Assembly: GCA_018823105.1 (NCBI GenBank)
Contig: JAHJJH010000105.1
Span: 1 to 38,485, forward strand
Length of the DNA stretch: 38,485 nt
Direction of reading: 5' to 3'
Source of the DNA: Verrucomicrobiota bacterium
Lineage (GTDB): Bacteria > Verrucomicrobiota > Kiritimatiellia > CAIQIC01 > JAGNIJ01
The notes beneath the pieces are model-generated. The model made no database searches, was not told the DNA's origin, and was given only the letters and a program-made list of their open reading frames with translations. Numbering within the stretch: the stretch's first letter is position 1; every line of letters starts with the position of its first letter. Shown here one piece after another: positions 26,501 through 35,527 of the stretch. The position numbers and the translations under genes were made by a program.

Positions 26501-28099
26501 CTCATCTCGCCGCCGCCGCATCACGATATTTATTCCATTGAGGATCTGGCCCAGCTGATCCACGACCTGAAGAATGCCAATACCCGGGCGCGGATCAGCG
26601 TGAAGCTGGTCTCCGAGGTGGGCGTCGGCACGGTCGCCGCCGGAGTGGCCAAGGGCAAGGCGGACGTGGTGTTGATCAGCGGGTGGGACGGCGGCACGGG
26701 GGCCTCGCCGGAGACCGCACTGAAGCATTCCGGCCTGCCGTGGGAGCTGGGCCTGGCGGAGACGCACCAGACGCTGGTGTTGAACGACCTGCGCAGCCGC
26801 ATCGTCGTCGAATGCGACGGCAAACTGATGACCGGGCGCGACGTGGCGATCGCCTGCCTGCTGGGCGCAGAGGAATTCGGCTTCTCCACCGCGCCGCTGG
26901 TCTCGCTCGGTTGCGTGATGATGCGCGTCTGCCACCTGAACACCTGCCCCGTCGGCATCGCCACGCAAGATCCCGACCTGCGGAAAAAATTCACCGGCAA
27001 GCCGGAGTATGCGGTCAACTTCTTCCGGTTCGTCGCCAAAGAGCTGCGACAGATCATGGCCGGCCTGGGTTTCCGTACCCTGGACGAGATGGTGGGCCGC
27101 GTGGACTGTCTCGAGGCGCGCCGGGCGATCGAGCACTGGAAGGCGAAAGGCCTGGACTTCTCCAGCATCCTCTACAAGCCGGATGTGCCACCCCACGTCG
27201 GCACGCACCGCACCCAGGCCCAGGACCACGGGATCGAGCGGGCGTTGGACCACCGGTTGATCGAGCAGGCCGCCCCGGCGCTCGAACGCGCCGAGCCGGT
27301 GGAAATCGAAGTGCCCATCCGCAACGTCCACCGGACCGTCGGGACCATGTTGAGCAGCCAGATTTCGCGGTACTACGGCGAAGAGGGCCTGCCGGACAAC
27401 ACGATCACGCTGCGCTGTACGGGGTCGGCGGGACAGAGCTTCTGCGCCTTCGGTGCACGCGGCCTTACCGTCACGGTCGAAGGCGATGCGAACGATTACT
27501 TCTGCAAGGGCCTGTCCGGCGCGCGCGTGGCGATCTACCCGCCGCGCGCTGCGACGTTCATTCCTGAAAAGAACATCCTGATCGGCAACGTCGCGCTATA
27601 CGGCGCGACCGACGGAGAGGTTTATGTCCGCGGCCTGGCCGGCGAACGGTTCTGTGTGCGCAACAGCGGCGCGCGGGCGGTGGTCGAGGGCGTCGGCGAC
27701 CACGGCTGCGAATACATGACCGGCGGCCGCGTGGCGGTCCTGGGGCCGACCGGACGGAACTTCGCCGCGGGCATGAGCGGGGGCATTGCCTACGTCCTGG
27801 ATGAGTCCGGCGACTTCGCGGCCAACCGCTGTAACCGGGAGATTGTCGAACTCGAGGGCGTAACCGACCCCGCCGACGAGGCCGAATTGCGGGACCTGGT
27901 GGAGAACCACTGGAAGCAGACGGGAAGCACCGTCGCCCGGCGGATCCTGGACGATTGGGAAGTCGCCCTGCCCCGCTTCGTGAAAATCATGCCGGTGGAC
28001 TACAAGCGGGCGCTGGGCCTGGTCAGCCGACCGCAGGTCAGCATGCCCAGGACCGAACCGGTGTACGTCAGCGACACGGACGTGTTGGAAAGATTGTGA
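23519..28099 (+). CDS. gltB: Glutamate synthase, large (alpha) subunit
   Basis: Transfers the amide of glutamine to 2-oxoglutarate. 1526 residues, the normal size. The order is standard: glutaminase domain with the nucleophile Cys21 in HDACGVGF after a 20-residue propeptide, a central domain, the FMN-binding synthase domain ([33 protein letters not shown]), the [3Fe-4S] ligands Cys1132, Cys1138 and Cys1143 in [16 protein letters not shown], and the C-terminal beta-helix ([15 protein letters not shown]). The ATG overlaps the purF stop. The last base of its TGA is the first base of the left inverted repeat of the inserted cassette. Confidence 0.97.
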   Translation: MNPSPPPAQGLYHPGQEHDACGVGFVCHMRGEKSHDVISKALQILVNLTHRGACGCDEKTGDGAGLLMQFPHAYFAERAAEAGLRLKDEKEYGAGLVFLPRHPRQRAQCVSLFEDVIKAEGQVLLGWRDVPVRNEGIGDLARRVEPFIAQVFIGRGAGLQDAAHFERKLFVIRKVMERAIRESDLPEKKYFYIPSLSCQTFVYKGLLLADQIESFFPDLADPAMTSGLALVHQRYSTNTFPTWDLAQPFRFLCHNGEINTLRGNINWMNTRQYLFKSKLFGDDMAKLFPIATPGASDSAILDNAVELLTHTGRPLPHAVMMLIPEAWQNHRTMPDEKKAFYEYHANLMEPWDGPASIPFTDGRCMGAVLDRNGLRPSRYTVTRDGFVILASETGVLDIPAQNIEYRGRLQPGRMLLVDTERGRIVDDEEIKTEVSRRRPYRTWLNEQRVTLKSLPRSMQPDTGDFPDLRRHQQLFGYTLEDLRLVLTPMAAKGQEAIGSMGTDTPLAVLSSRSQMLYNYFKQLFAQVTNPPLDAIREELVTSLNMYVGPERNLFEETPEHAHRLKLDQPILTNEELNKIHELRVGNLRSMTLPILFPVAEGGPGLRQAMDELCAAASRAVGGGCTMLVLSDRGATAERAPIPALLATAGVHHHLIREGLRTRCGLVVESGEPREVHHFAMLLGYGAGGINPYLAYETIGEMVRDGLIPEIKDTLKAHTHYIKAVNKGLLKVMSKMGISTLQSYCGAQIFEAVGLGPEVVDRYFTATPSRVGGIGLDELAAEVRKRHQRAFPPAQVPALLELDIGGNYQWRRGGEYHLFNPLTIAKLQQATCTGDPKLYAEYAKLINGQHAQLCTLRGLLDFKPAGPPVPLEEVEPWTSIARRFKTGAMSYGSISQEAHETLAIAMNRIGGKSNSGEGGEDSSRFLPDPAGDWRISAIKQVASGRFGVTSQYLLSAKELQIKIAQGAKPGEGGQLPAEKVYPWIAKTRHSTPYVQLISPPPHHDIYSIEDLAQLIHDLKNANTRARISVKLVSEVGVGTVAAGVAKGKADVVLISGWDGGTGASPETALKHSGLPWELGLAETHQTLVLNDLRSRIVVECDGKLMTGRDVAIACLLGAEEFGFSTAPLVSLGCVMMRVCHLNTCPVGIATQDPDLRKKFTGKPEYAVNFFRFVAKELRQIMAGLGFRTLDEMVGRVDCLEARRAIEHWKAKGLDFSSILYKPDVPPHVGTHRTQAQDHGIERALDHRLIEQAAPALERAEPVEIEVPIRNVHRTVGTMLSSQISRYYGEEGLPDNTITLRCTGSAGQSFCAFGARGLTVTVEGDANDYFCKGLSGARVAIYPPRAATFIPEKNILIGNVALYGATDGEVYVRGLAGERFCVRNSGARAVVEGVGDHGCEYMTGGRVAVLGPTGRNFAAGMSGGIAYVLDESGDFAANRCNREIVELEGVTDPADEAELRDLVENHWKQTGSTVARRILDDWEVALPRFVKIMPVDYKRALGLVSRPQVSMPRTEPVYVSDTDVLERL

Positions 28100-28126
28100 C
28101 CGCGGATTGCGCGGATGGGCGCGGAT
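28099..28126. repeat. Left inverted repeat of the GxxExxY cassette
   Basis: 28 bp made of three related blocks ending in GCGGAT: ACCGCGGAT, TGCGCGGAT and GGGCGCGGAT. Its complement matches 28523-28550 at 24 of 28 positions. It begins on the last base of the gltB stop codon. Confidence 0.8.
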
Positions 28127-28142
28127 AAGAAGAGCAAAAGAC

Positions 28143-28523
28143 ATGACAAACATAATCCATAGGGAAACAAGCGAGGCCATCATTGGGGCGGCAATGCAGG
28201 TCCTTAACGAGCTAAAGCCCGGATTAGATGAGAAGCTCTACGAGAACGCCTTGGTTATTGAGCTGAAAAAACGAGGGCACAGGGTTGAACAGCAACGGGC
28301 TTTCCCCGTGTATTATGAAGGCCAACTCATTGGGACTCTGATCCCCGACCTCATCGTGGACAATGCCGTGATTGCTGACCCGAAAGTGGTGACCGCTTTC
28401 AATGAAAATCACATAGCACAGATGATCGGATATCTCGCCATCACCGGGCTTCATCTGTCGATTCTTCTGAACTTTAAGTGTGCCAAACTGGAATGGAAAC
28501 GCGTGGTTCGAGAACAGTCCTAA
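28143..28523 (+). CDS. GxxExxY family protein (PDDEXK_3 nuclease-like)
   Basis: 126 residues. The motif GLDEKLYENAL fits GxxExxY, and the fold order fits the PDDEXK_3 family: IIGAAMQVLNEL, then the naming motif, VEQQRAFPVYYEGQ, IPDLIVDN, and HIAQMIGYLAITGLHLSILLNF. In typical members the strand after the Asp reads IVELKAV; here it is VIADPKVV, so the catalytic Glu is Asp and Leu is Pro. The nuclease site may be altered. Base composition is more AT-rich than the flanking glt genes. The function of the family is not established. The start at 28143 gives the usual N-terminus; the frame is open to 28107. Confidence 0.85.
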   Translation: MTNIIHRETSEAIIGAAMQVLNELKPGLDEKLYENALVIELKKRGHRVEQQRAFPVYYEGQLIGTLIPDLIVDNAVIADPKVVTAFNENHIAQMIGYLAITGLHLSILLNFKCAKLEWKRVVREQS

Positions 28524-28550
28524 TCCGCGTTCATCCGCGTAATCCGCGGT
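28523..28550. repeat. Right inverted repeat of the GxxExxY cassette
   Basis: Triple-octamer ATCCGCGT (28523), ATCCGCGT (28533), ATCCGCGG (28542), then T. Its first base is the last base of the GxxExxY TAA stop. The gltD ATG follows 13 bases after its end. Confidence 0.8.
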
Positions 28551-28562
28551 TAAAAGGTTGTT

Positions 28563-30026
28563 ATGGGCAAACCGACAGGCTTCAAGGAATATACGCGCGA
28601 GATGCCGGCGTCGCGGCCCATTGAGGTACGCGTCAGGGACTACGGCGAAATCTACCAGCCGTTCCCGGATGAAAAGCTCCGGCAGCAGGCGGCCCGCTGC
28701 ATGGACTGCGGCGTACCGTTCTGCCACAGTGGTTGCCCTCTCGGAAACATTATCCCGGACTGGAACGAGCTGGTGTACCGCAACCGCTGGCGCGAGGCGA
28801 TGGACCGGCTGCATGCCACGAACAACTTCCCCGAGTTCACCGGGCGCCTCTGCCCCGCCCCCTGCGAGGAGGCCTGCGTGCTGGCGATCAACGAGCCCGC
28901 GGTGACGATCGAGCTGATCGAAAAGGCCATCATCGAGCACGGCTTCGAGAACGGGTGGGTGGTCCCGCAGCCGCCAGCCGTTCGGACCGGCAAAACCGTA
29001 GCCATCGTTGGTTCCGGGCCTGCGGGCCTGGCCTGCGCGCATCAGTTGAACCGCGCGGGCCATACGGTCACAGTCTTCGAGCGCGCCAACCGCCTTGGCG
29101 GGCTCCTTCGTTATGGTATTCCAGATTTCAAGATGGAGAAATGGGTCATTGACCGCCGCCTGAAGCTGATGGAGGCGGAAGGCGTGGTATTCCGGCCTGG
29201 CGTCAATGTCGGCACGGATCTTTCCGCCGAAGAATTGCGAAAGCACGACGCCGTGGTCCTGTGCGGAGGCGCAACGAAACCCCGCGACCTGAACGTTCCG
29301 GGCCGGGCGTTGGATGGCATTCATTTCGCCATGGATTTCCTGACGCCCCAGAACCGCCTCGGGGCCGGCGACCAGCCGGAGCGCGACGGGTTCCGTGCGA
29401 TCTCCGCGCAGGGCAAACGGGTCATCGTCATCGGCGGCGGCGACACGGGTAGCGATTGCATCGGGACCTCCGTCCGGCACGGGGCCAAGTCGGTGACCAG
29501 CTTTGAGCTCATGCCCATGCCGCCGGAAGGCCGTCCGGAGAACCACCCCTGGCCCTATTACCCGATGCGTCTGCGCACCAGCTCTTCGCACAAGGAGGGC
29601 GGGCGGCGCTTCTGGGCCATCAACACGAAGCAGTTCGTCGGTGCGGGCGTCCGGGTGCGCAGCGTCATCACAGTCAACCTGGAGTTCGTAAAGAAGGATG
29701 GGCGCCTGCAAATGGTCGAGGTGCCGGGCTCGGAACACGAGTGGCCGTGCGAGCTGGTCCTGCTCGCCCTCGGCTTTGTCGGGCCGGAGCCGGACGGCAT
29801 CATCGCCCGGCTCGGTGTGGACCTGGACGAGCGCGGCAACGTGAAGACGGAGAACTACGCCACGCGCGTGAAGGGCGTCTTCTCCGCCGGCGACATGCGG
29901 CGCGGCCAGTCGCTGATCGTCTGGGCCATCTCCGAGGGCCGTGAGGCCGCCCGTGCGGTGGACGAGTACCTCATGGGATTCTCCCTGCTCCCCACCAAGG
30001 GCGAGACGGATCTGCCGCGGGCCTAG
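28563..30026 (+). CDS. gltD: Glutamate synthase, small (beta) subunit
   Basis: 487 residues. Passes electrons from NADPH via FAD and two [4Fe-4S] clusters to GltB. The N-terminal cysteines are in [20 protein letters not shown] and [18 protein letters not shown] site: [17 protein letters not shown] with [22 protein letters not shown] site: [22 protein letters not shown]. The C-terminal FAD contact is [26 protein letters not shown]. Served by AAAGG before ATG 28563, just outside the cassette. In most genomes gltD directly adjoins gltB; here 463 bp separate them. Confidence 0.96.
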   Translation: MGKPTGFKEYTREMPASRPIEVRVRDYGEIYQPFPDEKLRQQAARCMDCGVPFCHSGCPLGNIIPDWNELVYRNRWREAMDRLHATNNFPEFTGRLCPAPCEEACVLAINEPAVTIELIEKAIIEHGFENGWVVPQPPAVRTGKTVAIVGSGPAGLACAHQLNRAGHTVTVFERANRLGGLLRYGIPDFKMEKWVIDRRLKLMEAEGVVFRPGVNVGTDLSAEELRKHDAVVLCGGATKPRDLNVPGRALDGIHFAMDFLTPQNRLGAGDQPERDGFRAISAQGKRVIVIGGGDTGSDCIGTSVRHGAKSVTSFELMPMPPEGRPENHPWPYYPMRLRTSSSHKEGGRRFWAINTKQFVGAGVRVRSVITVNLEFVKKDGRLQMVEVPGSEHEWPCELVLLALGFVGPEPDGIIARLGVDLDERGNVKTENYATRVKGVFSAGDMRRGQSLIVWAISEGREAARAVDEYLMGFSLLPTKGETDLPRA

Positions 30027-30082
30027 TGATGTACAGTGGCTCGATAAACTCGATTTGTTTTGCCACCGGGAAGTGAGCACGC

Positions 30083-30108
30083 TACCGTGGCGGCATGCGC
30101 CGACGGTA
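30083..30108. terminator. Hairpin between convergent gltD and EEP genes
   Basis: TACCGTGGCG, loop GCATG, CGCC, a bulged G and ACGGTA give a 10-bp stem. No U-run follows on either strand, so termination is only inferred from its convergent position. Confidence 0.4.
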
Positions 30109-30118
30109 CCGTTCCGGA

Positions 30119-30892
30119 CTAAGTAGCGCGCCTGGATTCAAGACGCGCCGCGGATGTCGCCGGGACGGTGAAGTCGCAGACCAGCGGCAGGTGATCGGAA
30201 AACAGCACCTGCGGCACATAGAACCGGGTAACGGCAATCTCGGGACTGTGGAGGATGTAATCGAGCTGCCGGCGCGGCGCCCAGCTCGGGTGCGTGAGAA
30301 CAGTCTTGCCCGCCGCATTGCGCAGGCCCGCAGCGTCCAGGAGAGGTTGAATCTCCTCGGCGCCGCCGAAACTGTTGAAATCTCCCGCCACGATGCGCGG
30401 TTTGTCGACGGCCTGCACCAGCGGGAGGAGCGCCTGCAACTGGGCCTGCCGCGTGCGGCGGCGCAGGGATAGGTGCACGAGGAAGATCACCAGGTTTTTC
30501 AGTTCCAGCTCGATGACCAGCCGCTTGACGCCGCGCTCGAAGTAGTGGAACTGCTGCGCCTGGATTTCCTCGCGCGTCAGGAAGGCGTTGCCCTGTTTCC
30601 CGGCCAGCGGCAACAGGTGGAGGCGGGAGTGGCTCGGGTACTTCGACTGGTACGCGTGGAAATGCCCCAGGGCGCGCGCGATTTCCTCCGCCTGGTTCAA
30701 CTGCCGGGACCGGTACGAGCCGCTGTCCACTTCGACCAGCCCCACGATATCCGGGGCTTGCGACCCGATGAATTGCGTTACCTGCTTAAGGATGTTCGCA
30801 GTTCGCTTCAGATAGCCCTTTCCCGGAACGGGAAAGTGAAAGTTCCGTGCCGTCCCAGCACAGTACCTCAAGTTATAGAGCAAAAAGCGCAT
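30119..30892 (-). CDS. Endonuclease/exonuclease/phosphatase (EEP) family protein
   Basis: 257 residues without a signal peptide. The EEP fold signatures are RFLLYNLRYC at the N-terminus, IVGLVEVDSGS (metal Glu), FLVHLSLRRRTRQAQL, VAGDFNSFGG (Asp/Asn pair) and FSDHLPLVCDF (catalytic Asp-His). The family covers DNA repair nucleases, sphingomyelinases and inositol phosphatases; the substrate cannot be read from sequence. The ATG at 30892 has no strong ribosome-binding site. Divergent from the acyl-CoA synthetase gene. Confidence 0.88.
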   Translation of the reverse strand: MRFLLYNLRYCAGTARNFHFPVPGKGYLKRTANILKQVTQFIGSQAPDIVGLVEVDSGSYRSRQLNQAEEIARALGHFHAYQSKYPSHSRLHLLPLAGKQGNAFLTREEIQAQQFHYFERGVKRLVIELELKNLVIFLVHLSLRRRTRQAQLQALLPLVQAVDKPRIVAGDFNSFGGAEEIQPLLDAAGLRNAAGKTVLTHPSWAPRRQLDYILHSPEIAVTRFYVPQVLFSDHLPLVCDFTVPATSAARLESRRAT

Positions 30893-31022
30893 CGCCGGTT
30901 AACCCATAGCGCTCCGGCGGTCCGGATTCAACCTCGGACTGGCCGCCTGAAAAAAGCCTTTTATCCATTCCCCTCTAACTGCTAGGGTTGTATTGATATC
31001 CGGCGACACAGGGGAGACCCGC

Positions 31023-32750
31023 GTGACCATCAAGGAACTGCTGACCCGTTCGGTTTCCCGGCGCGGAGACGGCATCGCGTTGCGATACAAGAAGGACGGT
31101 CGCTGGCAGACGCTGACCTATCACGAGTTCCTGATGCGTGCCTGGCGCGTCGCGGAACTCCTGGCGCGGCGGGGCATCAAGCCGGGCGACCGGGTGGCGA
31201 TCCTCCGCGAAAACGCGCCGGATTGGCCGGAGATGTACTTTGGCATCACCGCCCTGGGCGCCACAGCGGTTCCTGTCGACGCCAAGCTCCAGGAGCAGGA
31301 GGTGGCGCATATCCTCCGCGATTCCGGAGCACGCCTTCTTTTTTCCGACGCCCGCAATTACTCCGTCCTGAAGGAGGTCGAACCGCACGTACCCGAGCTG
31401 CAGGCGGCGATCCTGGTCGGCGGGCGCGAACTGGGCCCCCAACCGTCGAGACGGATCAAGTACCTGGACTACGAGGAGGGCGTGGCGTCGGTCGCCGAAC
31501 CGGCGGCCGCCACGGGCCGCGCCTATGACCGGCACCAGCCCTCCGAGGGCGACATCGCCTCGTTCATTTACACCTCGGGCACCACCGGCCGGCAGAAGGG
31601 CGCCATGTTGACCCACGCCAACTTCACCGCCAACGTGGAAGCCATCCTTCAGGCCATCCAGATCAGGCAGGACGATAATTTTCTTCTCGTGCTTCCGCTG
31701 CATCACGCCTTCGCGTTTACGGCCAACCTGCTGACGCCCGTCGGGGCGGGCTGCGAAATCAGCTTCGTGGAGAGCCTCAAAACGGTGGGGGAAAACACGC
31801 GCGAAGTCTCGCCGACCGTGCTCATTGGCGTCCCGTTGCTCATCGAGAAAATGTATAACCGCATCTGGACCGGCCTGCGCGAAAACAAGCTGGCCTGGAC
31901 CCTCTACCGGTTGGGCCTGCGCAAGCCGGTACGGCACGGCATCGCGAAAAAGCTCGGGGGGCACCTGCGGCTGATCGTCACGGGCGGCGCGCCCTGCGAC
32001 CCCAAGGTGCTGATCAACTTCGGGCGGTTGGGCTTCCCCATCCTGGAAGGATACGGCCTTACGGAAACCGCTCCCGTGCTCACCTTCAATCCCCTGGGCC
32101 ACCCCAAGCCGGGCACGGTCGGGAAACCGCTGTCCAACGTCGAGATTCGCATCATGGACCCGAACGCCGAGGGTGTGGGGGAAATCGCGGCCCGGGGACC
32201 AAACATCATGAATGGCTACTACAACAATCCGGAGGCTACGAAAGCGGTCTTCCGGGACGGCTGGTTCCTGACGGGCGACCTGGGCTTCCTTGACGCCGAC
32301 GGCTACGTGACCATCACCGGGCGCAAGAAAAACCTGATCGTCAACCGCGAGGGGAAGAACATCTATCCCGAGGAAGTGGAATATGCCGTCAGCAAGAGTC
32401 CTTTCGTTCGGGAATCGCTGGTGACGGGGTTCCGCGATGCCGATATGAAAGTGGGCGAACAAGTCGGCGTCATCGTGGTTCCCAACCAGGAAGCCATTGA
32501 CGCCTACGCTGAACGGGAGAAAAAAACACTCTCCGAGTCAGAAGTCGTGGACCTCATTCGCAACGACGTCAAGCGCGTCTGCGCCAAGATCGCCGAGTAT
32601 AAACGCCCCCGCCACATACAAATCCGGTGGGAGGAATTCGGCAAAACCTCCACAGGCAAAGTGAAGCGTTATCTTTACGCCCTCAAGACCGAGGATCTGT
32701 CGTGGACAACGGCCAACGGCTTAACCGCGAAAAACAACGACAAGAAATAG
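31023..32750 (+). CDS. Long-chain acyl-CoA synthetase-like AMP-binding enzyme
   Basis: 575 residues from GTG 31023, preferred over TTG 30993 because GGGGAG lies 7 bases upstream. The P-loop-like motif FIYTSGTTGRQKGAML, LEGYGLTETAPVLTFNP, and WFLTGDLGFLDADGYVTITGRKKNLIVNREGKNIYPEEVE are classic for the ANL superfamily. The C-terminal catalytic Lys is probably in GKTSTGKVKR. The lack of an ER-type insertion and the overall length fit bacterial FadD or acyl-ACP synthetase. The chain length of the substrate is unknown. Convergent with fmt. Confidence 0.88.
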   Translation: MTIKELLTRSVSRRGDGIALRYKKDGRWQTLTYHEFLMRAWRVAELLARRGIKPGDRVAILRENAPDWPEMYFGITALGATAVPVDAKLQEQEVAHILRDSGARLLFSDARNYSVLKEVEPHVPELQAAILVGGRELGPQPSRRIKYLDYEEGVASVAEPAAATGRAYDRHQPSEGDIASFIYTSGTTGRQKGAMLTHANFTANVEAILQAIQIRQDDNFLLVLPLHHAFAFTANLLTPVGAGCEISFVESLKTVGENTREVSPTVLIGVPLLIEKMYNRIWTGLRENKLAWTLYRLGLRKPVRHGIAKKLGGHLRLIVTGGAPCDPKVLINFGRLGFPILEGYGLTETAPVLTFNPLGHPKPGTVGKPLSNVEIRIMDPNAEGVGEIAARGPNIMNGYYNNPEATKAVFRDGWFLTGDLGFLDADGYVTITGRKKNLIVNREGKNIYPEEVEYAVSKSPFVRESLVTGFRDADMKVGEQVGVIVVPNQEAIDAYAEREKKTLSESEVVDLIRNDVKRVCAKIAEYKRPRHIQIRWEEFGKTSTGKVKRYLYALKTEDLSWTTANGLTAKNNDKK

Positions 32751-32821
32751 AAAAACGCCCCATCGGGACCACGTCCGGTTGAATCGCCCCGCCGGCCAGC
32801 CCGATCCCGACGGTGTGACTG

Positions 32822-33757
32822 TCAACCGATGCGATCGCCCCCCTGGAGCCGGTACCCACGCACGTAGTCCGCGCCGGACATGGGTTTTCTACCCTCGGGC
32901 TGAACTTCCAGAAGCCGAAGCGATTTTTGTCCACAGGCGATCAGGGGGCCGTCGGGGCCGCATTCCAGCACGAGGCCCGGCTCGCCCGTCACCGGCTCCA
33001 CCCGGGCCATCAGAAGACGCAACAAGTGTCCGGAGCCTTTCGGGCTTTCCGTAAAACAACCCGGCCAGGGGGTAAAGCCACGGATGCGATGGCGCAAGAT
33101 TTCCGCCGGCCGGCTCCAATCAAGGCGGCCATCCTCCTTGGTCAGCTTCGGCGCCAGGGTGGCCAAGGACTCGTCCTGAGGGAGGCGCGGGACGTGGCCG
33201 GACCGGATGAGCTCCACGGCGCGCACGAGCAGCGTAGCCCCCAGTTCGGCGAGCAGCGAGGTCAACATGGCGGCCGTGTGCTCGTCGCGAATCGGAACTT
33301 TTTCCTGGAGGATGATGTCGCCGGCATCCATTTTATCCGTGACGTACAGGATGGTGATGCCGGTTTCGGTTTCGCCGTTGGCCACGGCCCACTGCACCGG
33401 GGCGGCGCCCCGGTACCGGGGCAGCAGGGACGGATGGATATTGATCGCGCCTTTCGGCGGCAGGGCCAGCAGGGCGGGCTTCAGGAATTGCCCATAATCC
33501 GCCACCACAATCAAATCCGGGGCCAGGGCCTTCAAGGCCTCGATTTCCGCGGGGTCGCCCACCCTTTCCGGCGAGCGCACGGGCAAACCCACCCGGAGCG
33601 CCAGTTGTTTGACCGGGCACGCGGTGAGCATCCGATGCCGGCCGCTGGGCCGGTCGGGTTGGGTCACCACGGCTACCACGGGATCGCCCGGCCGGGTGGC
33701 GAGTTCCCGCAGCGCGGGGCAGGCCAGCGAACCCGAACCTATGTACAGTATACGCAC
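32822..33757 (-). CDS. fmt: Methionyl-tRNA formyltransferase
   Basis: Formylates initiator Met-tRNA with 10-formyltetrahydrofolate. 311 residues. N-terminal domain: QPDRPSGRHRMLTACPVKQLA, DLIVVADYGQFLKPALL, and the catalytic set Asn-His in INIHPSLLPRYRGAAPVQWA with Asp in DKMDAGDIIL. The C-terminal OB-like domain begins near IRGFTPWPG. It starts at GTG 33757 with GGAGAG 6 bases upstream. It is more often found with def; here it is alone and divergent from an alcohol dehydrogenase. Confidence 0.94.
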   Translation of the reverse strand: MRILYIGSGSLACPALRELATRPGDPVVAVVTQPDRPSGRHRMLTACPVKQLALRVGLPVRSPERVGDPAEIEALKALAPDLIVVADYGQFLKPALLALPPKGAINIHPSLLPRYRGAAPVQWAVANGETETGITILYVTDKMDAGDIILQEKVPIRDEHTAAMLTSLLAELGATLLVRAVELIRSGHVPRLPQDESLATLAPKLTKEDGRLDWSRPAEILRHRIRGFTPWPGCFTESPKGSGHLLRLLMARVEPVTGEPGLVLECGPDGPLIACGQKSLRLLEVQPEGRKPMSGADYVRGYRLQGGDRIG

Positions 33758-33845
33758 GTGGATCTCTCCGCTCGGAGTCTTCCTTTCTCACACCATCCCG
33801 GCTTGCGCAATGACAAACTCCGGCGGCCCGGCGGCCTGTCTGTTC

Positions 33846-33870
33846 GTAACAAACGGCTTCACATCCATGA
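33846..33870 (-). promoter_or_regulatory. Conserved 25-bp hairpin motif, copy 2
   Basis: On the minus strand: TCATGGATGTGAAGC, then CGTTTGTTAC; it differs from copy 1 (7801-7825) at two positions. CTTCAT and GTGAAG pair around the GGAT loop. The closing pair is T-G here and C-G in copy 1, so pairing is kept. It sits in the divergent gap between fmt (minus) and the alcohol dehydrogenase (plus), 89 bp before fmt. No U-run terminator follows here. Confidence 0.5.
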
Positions 33871-33961
33871 AGTAACTTGTTGTGGTAAAAAGATAAAGGG
33901 GCGTTTGGGCTGGACACGACGCGGGACTCAGCCTAGGCTTCCCACTAAACCACGGGGGGCC

Positions 33962-35170
33962 ATGGCCGTCGTACCCACAGCCCAGAAGGCGCGAGAAGTA
34001 ATCGAGGCCATCCACCGCTACGGTCTCAAGGCCCCGCGCACGATCATCTTCGGCAAAAACCGCCTGACTGAACTGGGCGACTTGGCCTTCCTCCTCGCGG
34101 CCGGCAGGAAAGCGCTGCTCCTGCTCGGCGGCGCGTCGGCCCGGCATTATGGGCTGGATCGGCGCATCGTCGGACTGCTGTCACGTCATGGAATTACCAC
34201 CGAGGTCCTGGACGGCATTCACGGCGAACCCACCGTGGCCCGGGTGGACGAACTGGCGGCGCGAGCCCGCGAATTGCAGCCCGGCCTGATCGTGAGCGCT
34301 GGCGGCGGCAGCGTGATGGACAGCGGCAAGGCGGTCGCGACGCTGGCCGTCAATGACGGCTCCGTAGAGGAGTATCTGGAGGGCGAAGACGAGGGGCGGA
34401 CGATGGCCGCGGCACCGCTGCCGCACATCACCATCCCCACGGTTGCCGGCACCGGCGCGGAGATGACGCACAACGCCGTGATCGGCTCCCCGGAGAAGAA
34501 ATTCAAGCGAAGCATGCGCGCGGATTCCATGATCCCGACGATCGCGGTCATTGATTCCATGCTCACCTTGAGCGTACCCCACGATGTGACCGCCTCGGGC
34601 GGCATGGACGCCCTCACCCAGCTGATCGAGTCCTGCATCAGCAACCGGCGCCGGCCCGAAACCACGGCGCTGGCGCAGGAGGGGTTGCGCTTGGCGCGCG
34701 AGGCTATATCGGTCAGCGTGGAAGCGCCAGGGAACGAAGCGGCTCGCGACAAGATGGCGCTCGTCAGTATGCTGGGCGGTGTCTGCCTGGCGAATGCGGG
34801 ACTGGCCATGGCGCACGGCATCGCAGCCGCTTTGGGCGCGCTATACGGCGTGCCACACGGCTTGGCCTGCGGCATTCTGCTTCCCTACACCCTTCGCTAT
34901 AATGCCTCGGCCTGCTCCCATGAACTGGCCCATGCCCTCTCCGCGTTCCTGAACCAGGGCGGCATGGCGCCTCGGATCGTCGAAGAGGGCATCGCCGCCA
35001 TCGAGAAACTCGCCGACGCTATCGGTATCCCTGCGGACCTCAAAGAGATGGGATTGCAGGAGGAAGATGTCCAAGAGGTGGCCCGCCATTCCATGGGTAC
35101 GAGCATGTCCGGCAATCCAATCCCCATGACCCCAGAGCAGGTCGCCGAGTTCCTTCGCCCGCTGGTGTAA
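33962..35170 (+). CDS. Iron-containing alcohol dehydrogenase
   Basis: 402 residues of the group III (Fe-ADH) family. NAD(P) site: VSAGGGSVMDSGKAVAT. HITIPTVAGTGAEMTHNAV is the family's second motif. Metal ligands are expected in GLAMAHGIAAALGALYGVPHGLACGILLP (two His) and the preceding Asp near GGMDALTQLIES. The start is at 33962 with a GGGGGG tract upstream; the open frame continues to 32927 but there runs antisense to fmt. The substrate is unknown; butanol, glycerol or lactaldehyde dehydrogenases all occur in the family. Confidence 0.9.
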   Translation: MAVVPTAQKAREVIEAIHRYGLKAPRTIIFGKNRLTELGDLAFLLAAGRKALLLLGGASARHYGLDRRIVGLLSRHGITTEVLDGIHGEPTVARVDELAARARELQPGLIVSAGGGSVMDSGKAVATLAVNDGSVEEYLEGEDEGRTMAAAPLPHITIPTVAGTGAEMTHNAVIGSPEKKFKRSMRADSMIPTIAVIDSMLTLSVPHDVTASGGMDALTQLIESCISNRRRPETTALAQEGLRLAREAISVSVEAPGNEAARDKMALVSMLGGVCLANAGLAMAHGIAAALGALYGVPHGLACGILLPYTLRYNASACSHELAHALSAFLNQGGMAPRIVEEGIAAIEKLADAIGIPADLKEMGLQEEDVQEVARHSMGTSMSGNPIPMTPEQVAEFLRPLV

Positions 35171-35235
35171 TCACTGGCCCCGCTGATCAGGCTGGGCCGG
35201 GCGCTCCGCGCACGGCCGTTGTCTGACCGTTTGAT

Positions 35236-35257
35236 CCCGCGCGACGGAGCGCGCGGG
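35236..35257. terminator. Hairpin after the alcohol dehydrogenase
   Basis: CCCGCGCG, loop ACGGAG, CGCGCGGG: a perfect 8-bp stem 65 bp after the stop. No U-run. Confidence 0.4.
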
Positions 35258-35304
35258 CCACCACAATCCCGATCCGCATCTGAACGAAAAATGACAAACG
35301 CAGG

Positions 35305-35333
35305 TTGACAGCCGCCGCCTCCGGCATGACTAT
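35305..35333 (+). promoter_or_regulatory. Possible promoter of the thiamine operon
   Basis: A consensus TTGACA (35305-35310) with GACTAT 17 bp later. The -10 is weak, but the position just upstream of the TPP riboswitch supports it. Confidence 0.4.
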
Positions 35334-35340
35334 GGCGGTG

Positions 35341-35437
35341 TTCGCTGGGGGTGCCCGCTGAAGGCGGGCTGAGAGTTCCCGGGTGTCGGGATAACCCCTT
35401 GAACCTGTACGGGTCATGCCGGCGGAGGGAAGCGATG
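35341..35437 (+). ncRNA. TPP riboswitch (THI element)
   Basis: The conserved blocks appear in order: GGGGGTGCCC, GGGCTGAGAG, AACCCCTTGAACCTG, GGGTCATGCC and GGCGGAGGGAAGCG. This is the standard thiamine pyrophosphate aptamer. It lies 90 bp before cytX. No clear terminator hairpin with a U-run was seen between it and the start, so control may be translational, hiding the GAGGAG ribosome-binding site of cytX. Confidence 0.96.
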
Positions 35438-35527
35438 AGGTTCGTTCACAGGGCTACGGGGCGTTCACCGCGAAGGATTCTCCCGTTTTCTCCCCGTCCG
35501 CGTCACCCGTCTTTTTGAGGAGAAGCC

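Noticed and set aside
32927-33961. N-terminal extension of the alcohol dehydrogenase
   Set aside because: The frame is open but runs antisense through fmt and the intergenic motif. The family N-terminus and a ribosome-binding site match ATG 33962.
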